Source of the DNA: Cucumis sativus
Lineage: Eukaryota; Streptophyta; Magnoliopsida; Cucurbitales; Cucurbitaceae
Assembly (NCBI RefSeq): GCF_000004075.3
Contig: NC_026658.2
Span: forward strand, 248,001-312,000
Length of the DNA: 64,000 nucleotides
Direction: 5' to 3'
Positions 23,698-36,499 of the stretch are shown here, one piece after another; the stretch's first letter is position 1, and each line of letters opens with the position of its first letter. The notes below the pieces were generated by a model. That model searched no databases. It saw only the letters and a list, made by a program, of their open reading frames with translations, and was not told the origin of the DNA. Position numbers and translations under genes: made by a program.

Positions 23698-26263
23698 ATG
23701 GCTGAACGACAACCAATCGACCAACAACATTCGCTTGATCCACAATTGCAATCATCACAGTCTCCAAGAGAAGATATGATTGCATATGTGATGGCCTTGG
23801 AAGCTGCTCTGCTTCCGTGCTTGCCTGCAAGAGAACTACAGGCAATAGACCGTTCTCCTCACCCTTCTCATCAAGGTCAGTAACTGAACCCTCCCCTTTG
23901 ATTCTCAAGTGTAATTAGATTCTGAAAGCACAGTGTAAAGTACTGTTTAGGTGGTTAGCTTTATGAATAACTGTATCTCTTCCCCACCACATTTTTCCAT
24001 ATTATAGGATCTCTTCAATGGAATAAGAAGTTTTTTTTTCCTTTTATTCTTTTTGTTCTTTAGGGTGCAATAGTGCTTCATAACAATTTGTCATGAATGT
24101 TAATCTAAAGTTTTGGTCACTAGGGGTCTTCATAATGCGAGCTCTTTGTTTTTGTTGTTATTTTATTTACTATTCACGATGGTTTAACAATTTCTTATTA
24201 TTGACTAGAAAAAAAATGTGTTGCATAATGGTTGTTGAATTGAACCATTTTAAATTAAGATGAAGAGAAATTAGTAGATTTTGTTTTGTTTTGTTTATTT
24301 AGCAGAGAACTTGTAGGTGCAGAAAACAATAAATTGATGCAAAGAGTGACAGTTCATTGACCATAGTTTACTTTAAAGACAGGGGGTGGGTTGGGCTGAG
24401 GAAAATGCTGAACCAGTGTTTAGCTGTAGTTTGAAGATTTGTCAATCTTGAGGTTTCTGGGGCAGGTGGGGTAAGCGTGCACCTTCACTCCAAACTAGCA
24501 TCTTAAATCCTCCACTTAGTTTGGCTTAATATTTGTAGGTATAAGATGCCAAATCTATGGGTCAAATGGCCCTCAAGTCTATTCTTGAGTTTCTTTCTTA
24601 TTGAAGGAGAGCCAAAGGAGGCCTATACTACCTTTTGTCCCCAGAACTTTAACCATGTTGAAACTACCAGCCTACAGATCAATTCTAAAATAGTCAACTA
24701 TTGTTGTCCTTTGCCTTGTATTGGAAACGATAATGCAACCACACAATTGGTTGCATACGATCGAGTCCTACCTTGCAGCATCAAGCACAGTTCCCAGACC
24801 CAATACAAAAACACATTCCCCGGTGATTGGATGTTTTAAGTTGTCTGCCTGTCTGGGTCGTTTCGGTTTCATCTGTTTGGAAAAACTTACGTACAACTAC
24901 AATCCTGATCTTAGTGTTATACCAAGTGGGCAGATGAATACCTGATGATGCCTTCTCGCCTTCATCGTTTTGGTAGCATATGGCTTGTTTGTTTAAAAAA
25001 AGGGAAAAAGGCTTGCACCTATCAATGGATACAGGAAGTGATCTATTTGCTGGGCGGTCAGACAACAGTTAATTTGCTCTTTCGAAAAATTTCTTCATTT
25101 TCTGTCTAGCTCGACATTGTGTCTGAGTGTGGAGTAACTTGCTGGAGGGTAATTCTCATGTAATAAATATGTTTTAGTTTCCTGAACTAGTTCGTTTGCT
25201 CTTAAAATATTTTTATTCCAGATTTAGATTACACTAAGCTGGAAGAGATTATCTTAATGTGCCTTCCAGTTTCTTCATAATTCTAGTACTATCTTGTGGA
25301 CTTTCTGTTTCCTTTGCAAGTTCACTGCTTGCTCTGCACAGACAGCTGTAATAAGCTAAGGAAGCTATCTCTTAGTATTGTTTCATTCAACTAGTTCATC
25401 TGCTCTCCTCCAGCATGACAATCTGTAAATCAACTTTCATGTCAATGGTTCTGCATGAAAATGATTTCATCATGTTCCATTTCATTAATGGAGGGATCTG
25501 CTGCTAAATTTTGATTAAATGCCTGACTGATCTCTCTAGTCATTGATTTTGTTGCATTAAAATTATGTGGATTGTAATTTCCACTCATTTGTTGTACTGA
25601 AATATGTGGAGTGGAAGTGACGAGCCGTTTGACCCACTAAGTGGAGTTAATATGTTGCAGTTAGTAAGTTTGTATTTGGGGCTTAGAGTTGTAAAATGGA
25701 GTTTTTTGATAAATTTGAAAGTGTTTGCTATTGAAGTTGAGTTGTTTACGCCTACCTAAAATGTTGATGAACCAAACAGCTAGCCATGCATGCCTTCAAT
25801 TTGCTACTCACTTGTGACTCGATGTCGGATTGAGGGAAACTGGGGCATTGAACGATATGTCTGTGGTTAGGTGTTTCTAAAGAGTGAAGAAAAATGACAC
25901 CATGTTTTATTATTTGCTTCAGTTGACGTGGAGAGACATGCTAGGGATTTCATGGAAGCAGCTAAAAAGCTTCAATTGTATTTCATTGGTTTACAGCGTG
26001 AGGATCAACCAACCAAAGTGGAAACACTAAGAAAGGTAAACACTTCTTTTCCATTCAAAGAGGGACTCGCTTTTATGATAAATGTAGATATGCTTTTATG
26101 TAATATTTGTGTTTCTTCTTCCCATCAGGAGATATCTGCCATTGAGGAGGAATTAAAGGTAAAAAATGAAATAATCAAGAAACAGGAGAAACTCATTGAA
26201 GGATGGAAGAAGGATTTGAAAGACCAGTTAGACAAACATAACAATGAGTTAGAGAAAGTTTAA
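23698..26263 (+). CDS. MED28: Mediator of RNA polymerase II subunit 28
   Basis: Head-associated subunit of the Mediator coactivator complex in the nucleus. Coding exons 23698-23875, 25923-26035 and 26129-26263 join in phase to 141 residues starting MAERQPIDQQHS. The core PREDMIAYVMALEAALLPCL, PARELQAIDRSPHPSHQ and the block from VDVERHARDF to LQLYFIGLQRED is nearly invariant in plant MED28. The C-terminal third is a helical coiled coil (EISAIEEELKVKNEIIKKQE) ending in NNELEKV. An untranslated first exon appears to end at 22576 (gtaagc donor), with intron 22577-23694 whose acceptor sits just before the start codon. The upstream ATG at 23680 therefore falls in the intron. Intron 2 is about 2 kb. 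Confidence 0.95.
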
Positions 26264-27305
26264 TTAGAATAGGTTTGTGATCCCATGTTCTATTGTTTAG
26301 TTGTTTGTAGATCTTGTTAATTACGTACTTTCACTGTGAATGTAGGTGGGCTTATTGACTAGTCTTGCTTAACTACGTTCATTGTGCGGTTGTGCCTAGT
26401 TTTCTTCTTAAATGTTCGAAATAGTAATGAATTTTATTTAACAAAATTTGACTTAAAAATTGTTTATTGAACCTATGAACTCTTCATCTTGGGTCGTGAA
26501 AAGTATATAAACAATTTTTTCCTATAAATAATTAGAAAACCAATTCAAACAAGTCGAATGTAGTTTGAGAAGTTTTTAAAACAAAAGAGAATTTGTTGTT
26601 TTTTTTTTTTTTTTTTGTAATTTCTTACCCTTGCTGTTTTTATTGCTATCCGCACTGTAAACACTCCCTCTCAGCATAGGTCCTCTGACAATGGCGAACA
26701 AACAAAGTTGTTTCTTATTTCTCTTGCAACGTATGTCGTTAATTAACAACTTCCAACATTTTTTTAGACACCAAACGAACTTAGTGCAAAGGGTTATTTT
26801 ATGTTTTTCATAAAATAACAATGGTTTCTTGTGTTTGAATATTGCATTGTTTTTGTTTAATTTATTTACTTGTTCATCCTTCCTATTGCATTGTTTTTGT
26901 TTAATTTATTTACTTGTTCATCCTTCCTTAGGTTACACACTTACTAATAACTAATTTTCTACGTTTGTTGGTTTTTTAGTTTCTAAAAACTGTATTTATT
27001 TTCACCAAAATCATCAAATTTCATTAACAAAAACATGTTTTAAACACTACTTTTCCCTTAGTTTAGAGACTTATAAGAAGACAAGGCAAGAAAAAACAAA
27101 ATTTGAAATGGTTGGGTGTAGTAGAATTTTGCATTTCAAAGAAAGCAGGCAGTGGTGGCCATTGCAACTTCAGACTAGAAATTGACGATATCATTCAGGT
27201 TTACTGTCAGTGATTTAAGGCAAAATCTAAAAGAACAGTTGATTTGTATAAGGCAAGCGCATAATATACAATTATATATTACACTTCCTCCAGTGGAGGA
27301 AAAGC
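26264..27305. other. Intergenic, convergent 3' ends of MED28 and repeat protein gene
   Basis: AT-rich, with poly-T and a perfect 44-bp tandem duplication (annotated separately). The minus-strand frame at 26576-26821 is low complexity. No gene supported. Confidence 0.55.
26841..26928. repeat. Perfect tandem duplication, 44-bp unit, two copies
   Basis: Copies 26841-26884 and 26885-26928, each starting attgcattgtttttg and ending ttcatccttcct, appear identical, which points to a recent event. Confidence 0.92.
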
Positions 27306-30300
27306 TTACACTTCACTCAGAATTTGCTTCCTTTCTTCCTCTTCAGCTTTGATCCAGGCAGCCTACACATAAAATGAAAAAAACAATAACCATACAAAAA
27401 ACAACTTCCTTATATATAGCATAAGATTGTGTATTGAAATCAAATCACATATGTATGTTATGTACCTTGTCTCTTTCAAGTTTGGAGAGATGAGGTCTCA
27501 TGGAGTCTCCCAAACTTAAGCCCCCCCAGGCTGATTGTAGATCGTCTTTCTCCCTAGCTTCACGCCGTGTTCGAAAGCTTCTGTTCTCATTTTCTGACTC
27601 CTGTGAACACATCAGCTTTTCTCTCTCGAGTCTTGATTTGTGTTTAACCAGAATCTCACCTAAACCCCCACCATCTCCTTCTCCATTCACCACTGAATGG
27701 AATTTTTTTTCACTTCTCTTTAGATTGTTCTCTAGTTTGCTTCTCATTTTCTCTTTCTCCAGTCTTGAGACATGCTTTACTAAAATTTCATCCAAGCTTT
27801 GGCAGTCTGATGTATGGTTATCCAACTGCTTCTTATTTTGTCTTTGGTTATTATAGTTACTTTCAGCTAACACAGCCATCATTTTTTCCCTTTCCAACCT
27901 GTGCACTGGCTTCACTAAGATCTTATCTAGGCTGTCTTCCATGTTCCTTGGCATATTAACATTTTCCTTTCCCTTTGTTTCCCTCAATAATTCTTCTGAA
28001 GCAGGCGGTGGTGGCTCGACTTTTTGTCTGTTTTTCGCTTCTTGTACTTCTTTCTCAAGACGTGAGACATGTTTCACAAGATACTTGTCTAGACTAGGAA
28101 ATGCGGACACAACTTCTTTATGACTAACAAATGTTTGTCTTGATTGTAACTTCTTTCTGCGGGTCTTTTCTTCTCCCCCTTCCCATTTAGTCTCTTTACC
28201 TTCCTTCACAAGCTCTGAAGAAGGTGGCTTTGTCTGCATAGTTTCCAAGCTGGGAGCAACTTTCTCTTCAATAGTTGTCGTTTTCGAAGTATCCAAGGCC
28301 AATTCCTTTTCTTTGTTCTTTCTGCTGTTCTTTGCTTCAAGCACTTCTCTTTCCAATTTAGTTACGTGCTTTACCAAGAATTTATCTAGGCTGGGAAGTT
28401 CTGACTCAACTTGCTTCCTTCCACTGTGCAAATTAGTGGCAGAAGACATTCTCCGAGGAAGGTTAAGAGATGAAACAAAGGACGGAACTGCAGAGGAATT
28501 TGCATCATGAACCTTCCCGTTTTCTACCTCAGCCAAGGCAGCATTTAAACCACAAGTTGCAACTATGGTGGCAAGAGAGGAAAGTTCATCTTCTTTCAAA
28601 CGCCTAAGCCTTTCATGCATTAAGTCCTCAATCTTGGTCTCCTTCTCAGAAGTTGTCTGTCTCATACGTAAATCCAGCATCTTGCAATCCAAAATGTGAG
28701 AGCTGAAATCAGACTTTGGAGGCGCTTGATCAAGTTCTGAGCCATCCTCTGGTTCACATTCAGAAGAAATCTCTAATGGGGCTACATTAGTATCACACTC
28801 GGGGTTCTGAGAGATTTTTCGTAGGAGTTCCTTAAAGTCATCTTCTCGTAAAGAAGAGCAACTCGCAAGCCTAACCAATGCTGTTTTTACTGCTGCAGCC
28901 ACTTCCTTATCAACCTCAAATTCTGTCTCAAAAGATGTTGTAATGGTGTGAGTTGTAGAACCACCACCACCACAAGAAGATGAAGTTTCCATTTTGTATG
29001 TCTTCTGTGGACAATTGGGTGTATCATACATGATCACTCCCATAGCGGCTGCTGCTTCAAAAGCTTCGGCTGCAGCTTTCTCAGCTTCGTACATTTTCTC
29101 TTCAGCTTCTTTACATTGAATTCTAGATAGCAAATAATAATTAAAAAAGATCAGAAATCAAACAAGTTCAACAATCATCCACAGGACAACGAAAAAAAAT
29201 ATAGAAAATACCTAGCTGCTCGAAGTATTCGACACCAAGAGGCTTCGACCAAGGCTGCTTTCCGAGCTTTCATTGCTTTATGTGCTGCCTCTCTTACCGC
29301 CATCTTTTCTTTCAATACTCTGGAGTAATGTAGATTAGAATCACCTAAAGTCTCATCTAATGTTAAATTCAGACCATCTACTTCCTGCCGTACATATAGA
29401 TTGTCATGAAACCACAACAAACAAAGAAAATAAGAAAAGCTTGAACTAGAATATCTAGGAGGTTTGTGTGGTTCGTTCACTAAAATAATTCTATATCCAC
29501 GCAAAAATGGAGAATAATTTATTATTAGGGAAAATAACTTATATTACAAAAGCAGAAAAAACTTAGGGCTAGTGAGTCGCATTTCTCTAAAGCCTAAGCT
29601 CAAAATCATAAATAACTTAAACATGACAAATACGAATACAACAACTTAGTCAAAATCAAGGGATTCCAACGTAGATTTTTAGTTTAGTTGGATGAGAAAG
29701 ATAACGTGCATTGTAATGTTAATGCAGAAGGGATAAACATACTAAACCTGCAGCATTTTAATTTTTCTCTTCAAGTAAGAGTCCATGTTCTTGCGAGGGA
29801 ACCATTTGATAGGGGAAACCTTCCTGCGAGGAGGCTTCTTGATTTGTGATGTAAATTTGTTAAGACCGTGCATTGCTGATTGGCTTGTCTCTTTCAAAAG
29901 CTTACTCTGTGATCAGTGTATGAAGAAAATAAAAGGTTAACACACACAACAAAGATTTCAAATCAAAACAATAACAATCATGGAGTGGAGATTCAGAAAG
30001 AGTCTAGTCTCATATAATTGAACAGAAAGAAAATGGATCAATAACTTGAATAATTAGGGTTAAAAATACTGATTCAGTTCTACACAAGTAAAAAATGGAT
30101 TCTAAAATCAAAGTAAAAAAGCATTCACCATTGTTTCAAAATAGTTCAATGAATACTTCCACAGTTCCACTTTTCAATTCCAGATAGCATTCAATTACAA
30201 GAAAAAAAAAACAGAATTTATAAAAAAAAAAAGGAATTCAAATCAAGAAACGGAAATTGTACAAACGCAGATTAAGAGAAGAAGATTTACCCTTCCACTT

Positions 30301-30425
30301 TTCGAGATTGCAGAAACGGGCTCGCCAGAGTCGTCCTTCTTGCTCTGTGAATCGACAGCAATGAATTCGCTACTGTGAGTTTCCGTTATTGGAACAGAAT
30401 CCAAGTTCAAGCAAGCTGAATCCAT
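27306..30425 (-). CDS. Plant-specific myosin-heavy-chain-like coiled-coil protein with LVKHVxRLEKE repeats
   Basis: Minus-strand exons 30425-30291, 29906-29748, 29384-29212, 29122-27466 and 27362-27306 join in phase to 726 residues. A polar N-terminus is followed by KKPPRRKVSPIKWFPRKNMD, then helical segments (VLKEKMAVREAAHKAMKARK; KEAEEKMYEAEKAAAEAFEA) and an acidic middle. The C-terminal 300 residues hold about six copies of a motif of the form SLDK-x-LVKHV-x-RLEKE, encoded near 28345-28400, 28054-28100, 27887-27940, 27752-27805, 27616-27667 and 27466-27510; the last is degenerate (SLGDSMRPHLSKLERDK). Charged linkers of variable length separate them. It resembles plant proteins annotated only as myosin-heavy-chain-related; there is no motor domain and I infer no enzymatic role. 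Function unknown. It is divergent from SWS1. Confidence 0.85.
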
Positions 30426-31511
30426 GGCTAATCTTCTCAGAAAAAATGCAGGTTGAAGACGATCAAGCTTTCAGAAATCAAACAGATTTGAAACCAAAGA
30501 TGTTTTTGCGAGAGTTTCTATAGTGTTTTTGAGAGAAATGTCGAATTGATTTTCTTTCTTGCGTTGGAATTTTCCTTTGAATCAATGAGAGAGAGAGTCG
30601 GTTTTTGAAAATGGAAATAGCCGTTATGCCTTAGAAGAACGGCTCTTTAATAAGTCCCAACGGTCCTTTTAAAAGTGGTAATTATCGTGTGCATTCTTGT
30701 ACACATTTTCAATGTTTTCCTAACCAATACGTAAATGACACGTTGAAATTAACTAAACCTTATTTCTTGTATTAAATTATATCTAAGTTATTGTTAAATT
30801 AAGTCTATATTTGATAGAGTTTAAATCTCATTTTCTCAATTCAAATTATTTAAAATCATTTCATGTTCAAAGATTGAATAAATCTAATTGATTTAAAATA
30901 TGATTTTGCTTTAAAAAAATGTCCAAAATTGATTACATATTAAATGAAATGAGTTTTTTTTATTAAAAAAAACAACTCATTTATACTCTTTTAGTCTTAA
31001 AATAAACAATACTTTTCTGTGATACAAAATTTTGAATAAAAATACCATTTTAATCTTATAGTTTAATTTTAGTTTTTACTTTCAATTCATTGAAGATTAA
31101 GGACTAAACTTATAACTTTTAAATTATGGAAACTAAAATTGAATAACAAAAGGAAAGAATATAGATTAAAATTGAATTAAAATAATTTTTCGATTTGGAT
31201 CATAATTTTCATACTTCGTTAAAGCTATTTTAGCGAGAGAAAAAAAAAAGTAAACATTGAGACGAAATATAGATATTGAAAAAAATATATTAAAATAAAT
31301 AAAACATAATATTCTAATAAATTAAATAACAAAAGCATAAGTTTTTTTTAGGTAAGAAAGATAAATTTAAGAAATTAAAAAATCGAAATGTAAATTATTT
31401 TGAATAATTTGATGAAAGATTTGAAAAAGATACAAAATTTAAGAAATGGGTATGTGAAAAAGGAAAAAAAATTGTTGTTAATTGGGAGAAAGAAGAAGAA
31501 TTTGGGTGGGA
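30426..31511. other. Divergent upstream region of repeat protein and SWS1 genes
   Basis: About 1.1 kb of AT-rich DNA between two start codons, with a GA-rich stretch just upstream of the minus-strand gene. No gene and no unmistakable TATA box seen. Confidence 0.5.
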
Positions 31512-33434
31512 ATGAGTGCGAGTATTGTGGTAGCTGAAGCTGTGTGGAAGCAGATCGAGTCCACTCGATTAGGTTCTTTCTTTCTTTCTTTCTACTTAGC
31601 TTGTTTTTTTCTTTTCGAATCTTTACTGAAAGAAGTTGGAACCGATTTTCGTAGTGACTGATGATCAGCTTTCAATGTGAGTATTCTCGGTTCTTTCCAT
31701 TTCCACTACTTTTTCTTCATCTTCTTTGTGTATGTAATGTTTATGCAACCTTGATGTTGCTCCAGCTTGCATTTCTTGTTTGGCAAGAACTTCGAGCGAG
31801 CTACTCGAATTGTTGATCAAAGAGGGGTCAAGAAAATTTCAGGCCACCCAAGCACACGATCTATCTTTCAGGTCAATTTCTATTATTGTTATTGTTATTG
31901 TTATTGTTATTTTTTTTTTTTTAGTTGAAATATTCAAATTGATTTTAGGTTTGGCAAAATGAAGATTCTGTTTGGGGGTTTGCTGAGAGTATCCTAAAAT
32001 AGAACGTACTTCTGTTCTGTTTAAAGTCTCATGATATGGAATGGCACGGAGAATTAAGCCATGTTTCTTCTCCATCTCCCTAGATATATAGGAAGATTTA
32101 CCCCTAGGGTTAAGAATCTTTCCTATACATATTAAAAATAGCGCGAAACTAAATGTTAGGAGGAGGTGGAGTTCGTTGGTTTGATTCCATGTGATATGTA
32201 CCACCAGACCTAGGAAGTTAATCTTAAGAATATGAATATAAGATTAAATACTGTAGTCTATTTGCTCGAGCTTTTGGAGTTAGTCTTGGGTTAATATGGT
32301 ATAAGAGTTGCACTTGTCAATATGAAATTTTTTCTCTCTGTTTCATATTTGAAAAAGAAAAAAAAAAAAGTCATTTATTTCCGCTCATAACAAGATAGAT
32401 TGCTCCAAGTGGAATCCACATCATGACTCAAGTATGGTTCATCACACAAATCAACCTTAGCCAAACCAAGAGCTAATATGTTCTCTTTTAACATAAATGG
32501 ATCAGTTTTGAGAAAACCTGGAGGGCTGCTCTAGCCGCCATTAGTTGAACTTCTAGTTAATAAGAACCAATCTAAATATTACAGGACTTAAAAATAGGAT
32601 GAGTTCAAGTCATGATGACCATTTAACTAAGATTTGGTATCTTGTGAGTTTTCTTAGCAACCAAATGTTGATGGATCAAACAATTGTCCTATGAAACTAA
32701 TTGAGATGTGCAAGTTAATTTGGATAATGACAAATATTAACAAAAAGAAAAAAGAAATTCGTTGATACACGTACTTTACTTCCTCTTGGGCGAAAGAAAT
32801 CCTTTGTTCTACTTTGAATTTCTATAATATATTTTCCTCTCTAGTTAATATCGATAGTCACTTGTTCGGTTTTTTTTGCTAATTTCCAAGCTCGCAATCA
32901 AGGGAAGCATTGGGAATGAGTACAAAAGATTATGGTATATTTTTTCCTTCCTACTTGTTCTTAACAAAACTTTCTCGAAATAAGAAGTTTTTTGTTGCTG
33001 GACTGAAGACAATGGAAATCGTTAATTTAGAATATGTAACAGCTTAAGCACTTTTAAACTCGAGGATAGCTTGGAAGATGAGTTCAGTTTTCTTACAATG
33101 TTAGGTTGTGGGAGAATCTCGAAGGAAAGAGGAGTATCTCTGTTTCCCAGAAAACTTTTGTGCCTGTTATTCCTTCTTCTATGACATTGTGAACAGAGGA
33201 GAACAACTTTGTGTAAGCACCAGTTCTTATTAATATGTAATGAAAATGAGTTGAAGCTTGATGAGAACCTTAATCCCCTTCCACTTCTCAACCGTCTTTA
33301 TTTCCTGCTTCTTTCTTTTATTTCTTTGGTAGTGCAAGCATCAATTAGCTGCAAGGCTTGCTGCTTCAGTGGGGGCTTGCATTGAAGTTAAAGTATCTGA
33401 TGAAGAGCTGGCAATATTGTTGTCCAATCTCTAA
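31512..33434 (+). CDS. SWS1: SWIM-domain protein SWS1 / ZSWIM7, homologous recombination factor
   Basis: Shu-complex type partner of RAD51 paralogues that promotes RAD51 filament assembly. Exons 31512-31572, 31655-31676, 31766-31871, 33105-33212 and 33333-33434 join in phase to 132 residues, about the length of human ZSWIM7. The N-terminal LHFLFGKNFERATRIVDQRG matches the family pattern LKFLFG---AL-LVD--. The SWIM zinc site is complete: C82-x-C84-x15-C100-x-H102, with the family-specific Ala three residues after the His (CKHQLAA). Exon 2 is a 22-bp microexon; without it the frame is lost. Intron 3 (about 1.2 kb) holds a (TATTGT)n microsatellite. Splice sites are canonical. Confidence 0.93.
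31883..31910 (+). repeat. (TATTGT)n microsatellite in SWS1 intron 3
   Basis: About four and a half hexamer units followed by a poly-T run, just downstream of the exon 3 donor. Confidence 0.9.
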
Positions 33435-33763
33435 AAGCCTGTAATGATTTTATCTAAGCCAACACTCTCAGTGCTCGAAGTTTCAGAGGTAATCAAACCA
33501 CATAATTGTATGAACAGCAACCTTTTCCGGTTGTACTCAAGTAGCTTTTATACTCGATATAGCTATTGAGCTCATGTAAAACTTGCACTATGACCATCAC
33601 AACATACTAGGTTTCACAGGTGAGCTGGTAATTCTAATTTGTTTGTGACTCACCAGTTACTAATATGTTCCGTTTTACGAGTAAATGAAGACAAACCAAC
33701 ACAGCAGTATTTCGAAATCAAACACCTATCTTCCTCTCCCATCCTACTATTTTGTTCCTTAGT

Positions 33764-33847
33764 TTTGCACATCCTGATAATTTTTTAGTTGAAATATCAT
33801 TTTGGTTTGCACATCCTGATAATTTTTTAGTTGAAATATCATTTTGG
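33764..33847. repeat. Perfect tandem duplication, 42-bp unit, two copies
   Basis: Copies 33764-33805 and 33806-33847, each starting tttgcacatcctgataat, are identical by eye. Recent duplication downstream of SWS1. Confidence 0.92.
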
Positions 33848-36499
33848 TCTTTGTATTTTAGTCTTATCCTTCCAGTTAATCATAAATTTAGTCCCTCAAA
33901 ATTAATTTCTATCAAAATAGATTAAATAACGATAATAATTTTCATGCAAGAAAGGACAGTGTACACATATTCTCAGTTTTTGAAGAGAATGGTAATAGAT
34001 ACTAACCTGAAAATACAAAAACCAAAAATAGTACTTTAACATAATTCTCTCTTCTGGATGCTGAATATTTGAGGGTAGGCAATAAACATGTAGTAGATAA
34101 CTTTAAGCAGCACTTGTAAAAGAACTGCATCAAACCCTTTGAAGGTTACATCTTCAATTTTTGTAGCCCAGATGTAAATTTTTGCTAATGTACACCACGA
34201 AATGTAGATTTTTTGGGATGAGTTTTCTAGGACTAGTTTTGGCTGAGAAATTGGTTTTTTTTTTTTTTTTTCCATTATTTAACTTTAGCTTAATCTGTCA
34301 AACTTCGTAGTCTAAGAAATGAATATCTTCTCCGATGCAATGTTGCTTGGGTAATAGGAGATGGGGAAGGCCATTTCATTGGGCCATTCGTGAAATATTT
34401 GATTTTAATGACCCAAGAGACAATGAGTATCACATCTGTGGTTTGAATTCTTATCTGTTAAACTTTTAAAAGTATATCTATTTCGATATACTTCATATAT
34501 CATAGGTTTTGAATCTCTAGTATAAGTTCTTGCTTTTGTTCAGCTGTAGTAGGCTTCTTCTTTTTGTAGACATCCTATATTTTTTTCATTTCTTTTGACA
34601 ATTGACAGCCTAGTTATTTTATTTGATTTCTTTTGACAGCCTATTTACTTTGTAGAAATGTTACATATAATGTTGGGAATATTATAGTTTTTAATGATTA
34701 TGTTTCTTTTGTGTAAGGTATATCATGGGTGTATATATCCTATTACCAAGCTTGCATATTAAGCTTTAATGATAGAGGGATATTGACCCATGTATGTCAA
34801 TTATTATTCTAGTATTCAGGCAGTGATATCCTGATGGCAATTTTTCTCATGCAAACATTATAGTTATCAAAATTAACAATACACTTCAAATATATATTAT
34901 CAATAATGTCCTTTTCTTTAGAGTATTAAGAGTTGAATTATTGTGACAGGATTTCTGGTATGATATGATAGACAGCTATGTGTTAAATGATGAATGAAAT
35001 GTATGTATGAATTTGATTTGATATATGTTGGGTTTGGAATATGTAACTATGGGAATGCAAGTGCTTTGTCTTAATAATCATATTTGTGTCATAATCAGAA
35101 GTATGCCACAGGAAAAGATACTATTTGACTATATCACAAAGGTTGGATGATCTCTTATGAACTGCTAATCTTACTGTTTGGTTACCATTTTTGAGATCTA
35201 TCATTACTAAATTTGCAAATGATTCTTTTTATTTTTGTGTTCCATTTCACCTTTCATTCTAATAAAGAACATTTTGTGATTTCAGTAAGAGTGCTTATTC
35301 ATGAAAGTAAAAAGTTGGACAGAAGTCAGTCGATTAGGTAGTTGGTGTCCTTATTGCTCATTTTTTCAAATATGTTCGAGAATATTTTTGAATGTTTATC
35401 TCTAATCTCAAATTTTAAAAAACGGAGGTGTTCGAATCGATTGACTTGTTCATGGACAAGAACATGAAAATACAATTAGGGCGGTTGGTCCTCATTAGCA
35501 AAGGTTGTTGATATATAATGTATATCAATGATTAATGGATCTCGATAGATAGTAAATTTTGATTTTTGAATTCACATGTGAAATTCTTCTTCTAATTTTT
35601 CTAATTTTTGGTTACTTTAACTATGAGTCTAATATGGAAAAGAAGAAAATAGGTGTTTCTATATAGAAGTTGAGATCACATCAAGATGTGAGACTAAATT
35701 GTACCTAAGCATCGCCCATTGATTTTATTCCCGATTCATAACTCGAAATTTTCTTTGACTCTTTACTAAGAAGGGTTAAAACTCCATAATTAGGAATGCC
35801 AACAAGAGGGTTTAATCGAAAATATCAATAAATTCCTATGTGTAGAGTCCAAACAATCGTAAGAATGAGTAATATTATCTAGGTTTAGACCTTTCGTTGA
35901 ATTAAGCCCTCTTGGTTATCAAAATAAAATGGGGAGGAGGAGGAGGGTAAAACACATGTAACATACCCATTTGCGTTGGAAGTCATTAACCCAACCTACC
36001 TACATCCAAATGAATTTCTATAATCGAAGCTTGTATGGATGGACTAATGAAGAAAAAAAATGAACCTTTTCAAACATTTATTACAAGTAGGTAGATGTGT
36101 CGTAGATACACCAAACTTTTAAGATAAAACAAAATTGTATACCATCAAACCATTAAAGCTACACTCGAATTGGTTATCTAAACTCGGGATAAGAATTTAC
36201 TCATCTCAAACAAAATGATATACAATTGAGAAATTTCTTTCATTTTAAAATCTCTCTAAATCTGTGGTGATTGAAAGGTGAAGCAAACAAACATGGATAG
36301 ATACAACTAATAGTAGATACAACAAATGTAGTAAAGTATATTGGTTAGATAAATAAAAGGATAAAAAGAAAAGAATTTGGAGGAGAAATTCCATTTATTG
36401 GGAGTAGGGTATATACAATAAGGTGTGGGAGGAGACACCCACTTTTGAAAGCTGAGAATTAAATAAAGAAACAAATATGGTGAGCAATACATATTTATA

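Noticed and set aside
27500-28510. Plus-strand ORFs opposite the repeat protein gene
   Set aside because: Antisense shadows of the large minus-strand exon, with translations made of Ser/Phe/Leu from the reversed Lys/Glu codons.
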